This document shows positions 9,180-11,768 of a DNA stretch of 11,768 bases, piece by piece. Position 1 is the first letter of the stretch. The number at the start of each line of letters is the position of its first letter. The stretch covers positions 87,074 through 98,841 of the forward strand of contig DXVF01000005.1 of the NCBI GenBank assembly GCA_019417465.1, in the 5' to 3' direction. Position numbers and translations under genes: made by a program. Under the pieces are notes generated by a model. That model did not search any database. It saw only the letters and a list, made by a program, of their open reading frames with translations, and had not been told where the DNA came from. The stretch comes from Clostridiales bacterium (GTDB lineage: Bacteria > Bacillota > Clostridia > TANB77 > CAG-508).

Positions 9180-9216
9180 AACCTATACCATATAATCCAG
9201 CATTTTTCATCAAACA
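8400..9216 (-). other. Candidate internal-thioester (TED-like) adhesive domain and linker
   Basis: Thioester domains at the tips of Gram-positive surface proteins form a Cys-Gln thioester that can react covalently with host surfaces. They carry an aromatic-Cys-hydrophobic motif and a hydrophobic-Gln-x-x-hydrophobic-hydrophobic motif. Here Trp-Cys-Leu (9219-9211) and Val-Gln-Gln-Tyr-Val-Leu-Trp (8948-8928) fit these. In the joined frame they are Cys82 and about Gln172, a gap near 90 residues, shorter than in the streptococcal examples I recall. Between them lies an Asp/Lys/Tyr-rich helical-looking stretch. The stretch from about 8830 to 8400 is beta-rich and ends near an Ile-Pro-Pro-Gln-Pro segment that leads into the first SpaA-like domain. 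Position at the extreme N-terminus of a long repeat stalk supports the assignment. Motif matching by eye only, and the domain is split by the frame break. Confidence 0.5.
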
Positions 9217-9459
9217 CCAACCTACATTTGATCTATCTTCGACTACATATTTACTTTCTCTTAAATAAATTTTATCCACTGATCCCACTTGCTCAAGCTT
9301 AACATATTTCAATGTACCAGTTGCTAAATAATTATCACTACCACCATTTTTAAAAAACTCTGTTATCTCTTCTTTACAGTATATAGCTAATATTATGATA
9401 ATTGCAAAAATAAAAATAATTGCTCCGCCTATAATAAGTTTCTTCTTTCCTTTCTTCAT
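9148..9459 (-). CDS. N-terminal part of the giant adhesin (export segment plus Cys half of thioester domain), frameshifted
   Basis: This 103-codon frame has a strong RBS 8 nt before its ATG. It begins with a Lys-rich stretch (residues 2-7) and a hydrophobic segment of about 20 residues (8-27), typical of a signal peptide or signal anchor. Residues 28-80 are polar, and residues 81-83 are Trp-Cys-Leu (Cys codon 9216-9214), which resembles the Cys motif of Gram-positive thioester domains. The frame ends at TAG 9150-9148, just after it has overlapped the giant downstream frame by 32 nt. Removing one base near 9171 (GGA-C-GGA on the coding strand) joins Gly96 directly to the downstream frame, giving a smooth Tyr-Glu-Gly-Gly-Glu-Ser junction. 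I read it as the 5' end of the giant gene, not an independent small protein. An independent membrane-anchored peptide is possible but less likely. Confidence 0.8.
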   Translation of the reverse strand: MKKGKKKLIIGGAIIFIFAIIIILAIYCKEEITEFFKNGGSDNYLATGTLKYVKLEQVGSVDKIYLRESKYVVEDRSNVGWCLMKNAGLYGIGYEGRRIDYNR

Positions 9460-9467
9460 AATATCTT

Positions 9468-9473
9468 CTCCTT
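9468..9473 (-). promoter_or_regulatory. Ribosome binding site of the giant adhesin gene
   Basis: The coding strand reads AAGGAG at 9473-9468, separated by 8 nt from the ATG at 9459-9457. Nothing comparable precedes the ATG at 9179, so this site fixes translation initiation in the short N-terminal frame. Confidence 0.9.
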
Positions 9474-9499
9474 GTAAAATATATAATATTATTATTTAT

Positions 9500-9528
9500 A
9501 TTCTACAATATTTAATTTTTTTCTTCAA
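9500..9528 (-). promoter_or_regulatory. Probable vegetative-sigma promoter of the giant adhesin gene
   Basis: On the minus strand a -35 TTGAAG (9528-9523) and -10 TAGAAT (9505-9500) are separated by exactly 17 nt, with an A-rich spacer. Transcription would start near 9493, giving a 5' leader of about 34 nt. An overlapping TTGACG (9536-9531) is a closer -35 match, but the hexamers at 16-18 nt from it (TAAATA, AATATT) are poorer -10 boxes. Promoters are easy to find by chance in DNA this AT-rich, but placement just before a strong RBS supports it. Confidence 0.6.
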
Positions 9529-9705
9529 ACCGTCAAAGTACTACAAATTTCACTTTCATTCTCAAATATTTACGGATTCTCATATTCCAGCAAATATGTT
9601 ACTGTTTTAATTTTGTATTACATTTTTGAAATATTTTTTCTCCTATATATTCTTGTAATATATTCGTAACATTTATACATTTTTGTCTAAGATCTTATAC
9701 GAACA
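9529..9705. other. Intergenic stretch without assignable gene
   Basis: This AT-rich spacer lies between the terminator of the upstream gene and the promoter of the giant gene. I see no conserved coding frame on either strand. One perfect 10-bp palindrome, TAAGATCTTA (9688-9697), sits next to the terminator tail; extended by three bases each side it has one mismatched pair. It could be an operator but is about 160 nt from the promoter, so it is weak evidence. No riboswitch or RNA fold was recognised. Confidence 0.5.
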
Positions 9706-9749
9706 AAAAGAGAGGAAAAATCTATATTTATAAATTATTCCTCTCTTTT
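9706..9749 (-). terminator. Intrinsic terminator of the Flg_new-repeat surface protein gene
   Basis: A perfect 12-bp inverted repeat, AAAAGAGAGGAA (9706-9717) and TTCCTCTCTTTT (9738-9749), encloses a 20-nt AT-rich loop. Read on the minus strand, the hairpin begins 24 nt after the stop codon at 9774 and its descending arm runs straight into a T tract (9709-9705). This is a standard Rho-independent terminator. It separates the upstream transcript from the giant gene, which has its own promoter. Confidence 0.85.
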
Positions 9750-9773
9750 CAATTCTATCTTTATAGTTATATA

Positions 9774-11768
9774 TTATTTGTATTCTTTATCTCCAATCTT
9801 AACTTTCATTGTAATACTGTTCTCTTCTGGTGGTTCTCCTCCAGAAGCCACATCATCGTTCTCGATTCCCTCCTTTAAATCTGTTACTTCATTATTTGCT
9901 GATGCACTATTAGTTACAATTTTTTCTGCTGTTTGATTTATTGATGCTAAACTACTTCCTAAACTAAATGCTTCCGCACTTAGAGAAGTGGTTGTTGCCG
10001 AAGCTGTTAATCTTGCTTGAAAACCATTTGTATTATATATTGAAGTTGTTATCGTATAACCATTTCTAGCTTCAATATCCCCAGAACACCATGTTGTTGT
10101 TATTGTTGTTCTTATAATTCCTGCATTAAATGTAAATCGTCCTAGATTTTCAACAGTTATGTTGCCTTTTTGCATTATCGGATAAACATTAGTTGCACTT
10201 GCACTTGTACTTCCAAATAAAACAGTATCATAATTTAAACAACCTCCCTCATAATATCCACTATCAATAAATACACTTCCACCATAATTTGCAATTGCCC
10301 AATTATCACTTGAAATTAATCTTGGCTTAGCTGAATTATAACCACTTGAAGAACTTAAGTATATCTCTGACAATCCATCGTCACCATGTGTACCATTATA
10401 TATACACATCATATTAGTATTAATTGTACCATCACTATAATCTACCATTATCCCTTGATTATATATACCAATTCCTTCGTTTGAAGTTAAATTAACATCT
10501 TGTATTTGTACCATTCCATTATTTAAGCTAGATTCCTGATCTTCTATTTTTATACAAGCTGGATATCCTTCTACTACAGCTTTCGTATGCACTATACTAC
10601 CATTCTTTATTGTAGGCCTATAAGGATTAATTATCTCTATTACATTGTCCGCAGAACTTGTAATTGTATATCCACCTAAATCCAATATGAAGTATGAGTA
10701 TTCTTTTGCTTTTACTGTACTAGTATATGTTACATTTCTTAATAAGTTTATTGTTTCTTGCAAACCTCCCGCTGCATCAACTGCATCTTGTAGTGTTAAA
10801 TAATATGTATCTCCTATTTTTGCATCATATGGTGTCCATTTTGCATATAGTGTTCTTGTTGATGTTGGAGTATAAACATTAGCAGTTGTATTACTTACCG
10901 GTGTACCTGTACCATTATTATCCGATTCATTTAGACACCATCCATCAAATCTATATCCTTCTCTTGTTGGAGTTGGCAAATCTATTTTTCCACCAGACCA
11001 TATAGCATATAAAGTAGACGCACTTGCAGTTGTTGTAGAAAAGTTAGTTGTGATATATCCATTTGCATCTATATATTGTGGACTATAACTACTATTTGTT
11101 GCATAATATCCTTTAAATGAATATGTTGATGTTACACTACTACAAGTAGTTCCTCCATTTGAATCGAATGTTATTGTATACTGTCTTTTTGGTATCGTTA
11201 TTGGATTCTTGGTTGTCGTCATTTCATTTGTACAGCTACTTTCTTTATATATTCCTGTTGCATATTTTTCGTATATTGCTGTGCTTCCTGCTGTTGTCGC
11301 ACTTTGATTATTTAATGTTATTGTATATACATTTGCTGTCCAATGTGCATACAATGTTTGACTTGACTTTATTTGTGTACTTGATGTTACTTGCGTTCCT
11401 CCACTTGCTGCTGTATACCATCCTGCAAATGTATATCCTGTCCTTGTTGGACTTGGCAAACTTACTGTTCCTCCTGTCCATTTTGCATATAATGTTGCGT
11501 TTGCTGTATATGTTGTGTTTGTTAAGTTTGTTGTTATATATCCATTTGCTCCTATTCTTTGTGTTCCTCCTCCTCCTGTTGCTGTATAATATCCTCCAAA
11601 TGTCCATGTTGCTGTTGCTGTTGTATTTGCTGTTCCATTTCCATTATAATTAAATGTTACTGTATATGCTCTTGATGGTACTGTTATTGCATTTGCACTT
11701 GTTGTCATTGCTGTTGTACAGCTACTTTCTTTATATATTCCTGTTGCATATTTTTCGTATATTGCTGT
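9774..11768 (-). CDS. Surface or secreted protein with Listeria-Bacteroides (Flg_new) repeats and beta-helix (partial, 5' end beyond window)
   Basis: The frame is open from the right edge to TAA 9776-9774 (664 visible residues). The first in-window Met (11708) is internal: the 20 upstream codons repeat a segment found 162 residues later. Counting from that Met, residues 15-77, 82-123, 177-237 and 242-291 are Flg_new/InlB B-type repeats, with paired 'GYxFxGW' or 'FxGYY' and 'LYAxW' motifs. Residues about 300-325 (LTLQDAVDAAGG, INLLRNVT) lead into a probable parallel beta-helix (about 340-570), with many short Gly/Asn turns. The tail is Ser/Ala-rich, then acidic (EGIENDDV, GEPPEEN), and ends MKVKIGDKEYK. 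No LPXTG motif or C-terminal membrane segment is present. Flg_new repeats occur in bacterial adhesins and internalin-like proteins, so a surface-binding role is likely. Function is otherwise unknown. Confidence 0.9.
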   Translation of the reverse strand, partial: TAIYEKYATGIYKESSCTTAMTTSANAITVPSRAYTVTFNYNGNGTANTTATATWTFGGYYTATGGGGTQRIGANGYITTNLTNTTYTANATLYAKWTGGTVSLPSPTRTGYTFAGWYTAASGGTQVTSSTQIKSSQTLYAHWTANVYTITLNNQSATTAGSTAIYEKYATGIYKESSCTNEMTTTKNPITIPKRQYTITFDSNGGTTCSSVTSTYSFKGYYATNSSYSPQYIDANGYITTNFSTTTASASTLYAIWSGGKIDLPTPTREGYRFDGWCLNESDNNGTGTPVSNTTANVYTPTSTRTLYAKWTPYDAKIGDTYYLTLQDAVDAAGGLQETINLLRNVTYTSTVKAKEYSYFILDLGGYTITSSADNVIEIINPYRPTIKNGSIVHTKAVVEGYPACIKIEDQESSLNNGMVQIQDVNLTSNEGIGIYNQGIMVDYSDGTINTNMMCIYNGTHGDDGLSEIYLSSSSGYNSAKPRLISSDNWAIANYGGSVFIDSGYYEGGCLNYDTVLFGSTSASATNVYPIMQKGNITVENLGRFTFNAGIIRTTITTTWCSGDIEARNGYTITTSIYNTNGFQARLTASATTTSLSAEAFSLGSSLASINQTAEKIVTNSASANNEVTDLKEGIENDDVASGGEPPEENSITMKVKIGDKEYK
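10836..11666 (-). repeat. Flg_new repeat block
   Basis: Four Flg_new-type motifs lie at about 11666-11478, 11465-11340, 11180-10998 and 10985-10836. They alternate in two forms: one ends in an 'ANGYITT' segment before 'LYAxW', the other carries 'LPxPTRxGYxFxGW'. The long/short pair repeats with a 162-residue period, so the real repeat is a two-domain unit. The DNA is rich in ACA and GCA codons here, which produces long spurious Leu-rich open frames on the plus strand. Confidence 0.8.
11230..11282 (-). repeat. Direct repeat copy 1 (53 nt identical)
   Basis: This segment encodes Thr/Ser-Ala-Ile-Tyr-Glu-Lys-Tyr through Glu-Ser-Ser-Cys of the linker between Flg_new unit pairs. It is identical at every base to 11716-11768, 486 nt (162 codons) away. 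The second copy is cut by the window edge, but the first copy already diverges in protein just past this point. Confidence 0.9.
11716..11768 (-). repeat. Direct repeat copy 2 (53 nt identical, cut by window edge)
   Basis: Identical to 11230-11282 over the 53 nt available. The same spacing and reading frame show that the upstream, unseen part of the gene probably contains more copies of the 486-bp unit. Confidence 0.9.

Noticed and set aside
9148..9182. Programmed +1 frameshifting at the overlap
   Set aside because: The possible P-site codons (GGA to GAC, AGA to GAU, TAT to ATG) re-pair poorly after a +1 slip, and no Shine-Dalgarno-like stimulator precedes the TAG. The rare CGG-AGA codon pair keeps it barely possible, but mutation or error is simpler.
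9373..9390. Lipobox-like Ala-Ile-Tyr-Cys after the hydrophobic segment
   Set aside because: Tyr at -1 does not fit the Gly/Ala/Ser requirement of lipoprotein signal peptidase.
9395..9610. Plus-strand frame over the intergenic region and the 5' end of the giant gene
   Set aside because: It overlaps the minus-strand promoter, RBS and signal segment, has low-complexity hydrophobic content and no RBS.
9564..9697. Weak dyads such as GGATTCTCATATTCC and TAAGATCTTA as operators
   Set aside because: Imperfect or short, far from the promoter, and expected by chance in AT-rich DNA; only noted in the intergenic entry.
12..11653. Many open frames of 69-164 codons on the plus strand
   Set aside because: All but one (9395-9610) lie opposite the continuous minus-strand genes. 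They are rich in Phe, Tyr, Leu, Ile and Ser, lack RBSs and show no domain; they arise from the T-rich complement.
1..11768. Recoded TGA (Mycoplasma-type code)
   Set aside because: Trp is encoded by TGG throughout and no in-frame TGA is found across either long gene.
1..11768. tRNA, rRNA, CRISPR array, insertion sequence or attachment site
   Set aside because: No cloverleaf-like segment, regularly spaced short repeats, transposase motif or terminal inverted repeat was recognised. The repeats present are protein-domain repeats within frames.

Overview
The window is low-GC, T-rich on the given strand, and coded entirely on the minus strand. Two very large surface-protein genes fill almost all of it. 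Each is cut by a window edge. AGGAG-type ribosome binding, a TTGAAG/TAGAAT promoter, Gram-positive SpaA/Cna_B-like repeats and Listeria-Bacteroides (Flg_new) repeats suggest an AT-rich Firmicute, probably an uncultured gut or host-associated Clostridia or Bacilli lineage. Trp is written TGG and no in-frame TGA occurs in more than 3,000 codons, which argues against the Mycoplasma genetic code. Species cannot be named from this sequence.

Region 1-9459 (minus): one giant adhesin-like gene whose 3' end lies left of position 1. A 103-codon N-terminal frame (9459 to 9148) carries a good RBS, a basic/hydrophobic export segment and a Trp-Cys-Leu motif. It overlaps by 32 nt a second frame that stays open from 9179 to the window edge (3,059 codons, no stop; I checked every codon). 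Joining the frames near position 9171 gives one protein of more than 3,150 residues. Its order is: export segment; candidate thioester domain (Cys at 9216-9214, Gln at 8945-8943); a linker domain; three SpaA-like domains; two copies of a fimbrial-type 'FDLALRKFIT' domain, each ending in an Asp-rich DDDD motif, with a SpaA-like domain between them; then at least 13 divergent SpaA/Cna_B-like repeats of about 125-157 residues. The frame break lies inside the thioester domain, so it is a mutation, an assembly or sequencing error, or less likely a recoding site.

Region 9460-9773: intergenic, with the promoter and RBS of the giant gene and a 12-bp-stem intrinsic terminator for the upstream gene. 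About 175 nt between these hold nothing I can assign.

Region 9774-11768 (minus): the 3' part of a second surface protein, open through the right edge. It has Listeria-Bacteroides (Flg_new) repeats arranged in a 486-bp tandem period, then a probable parallel beta-helix and a low-complexity tail without a visible wall anchor. Both genes look like cell-surface or secreted adhesins. The terminator and separate promoter suggest they are neighbours transcribed separately rather than one operon. No RNA gene, mobile element or CRISPR array was seen.
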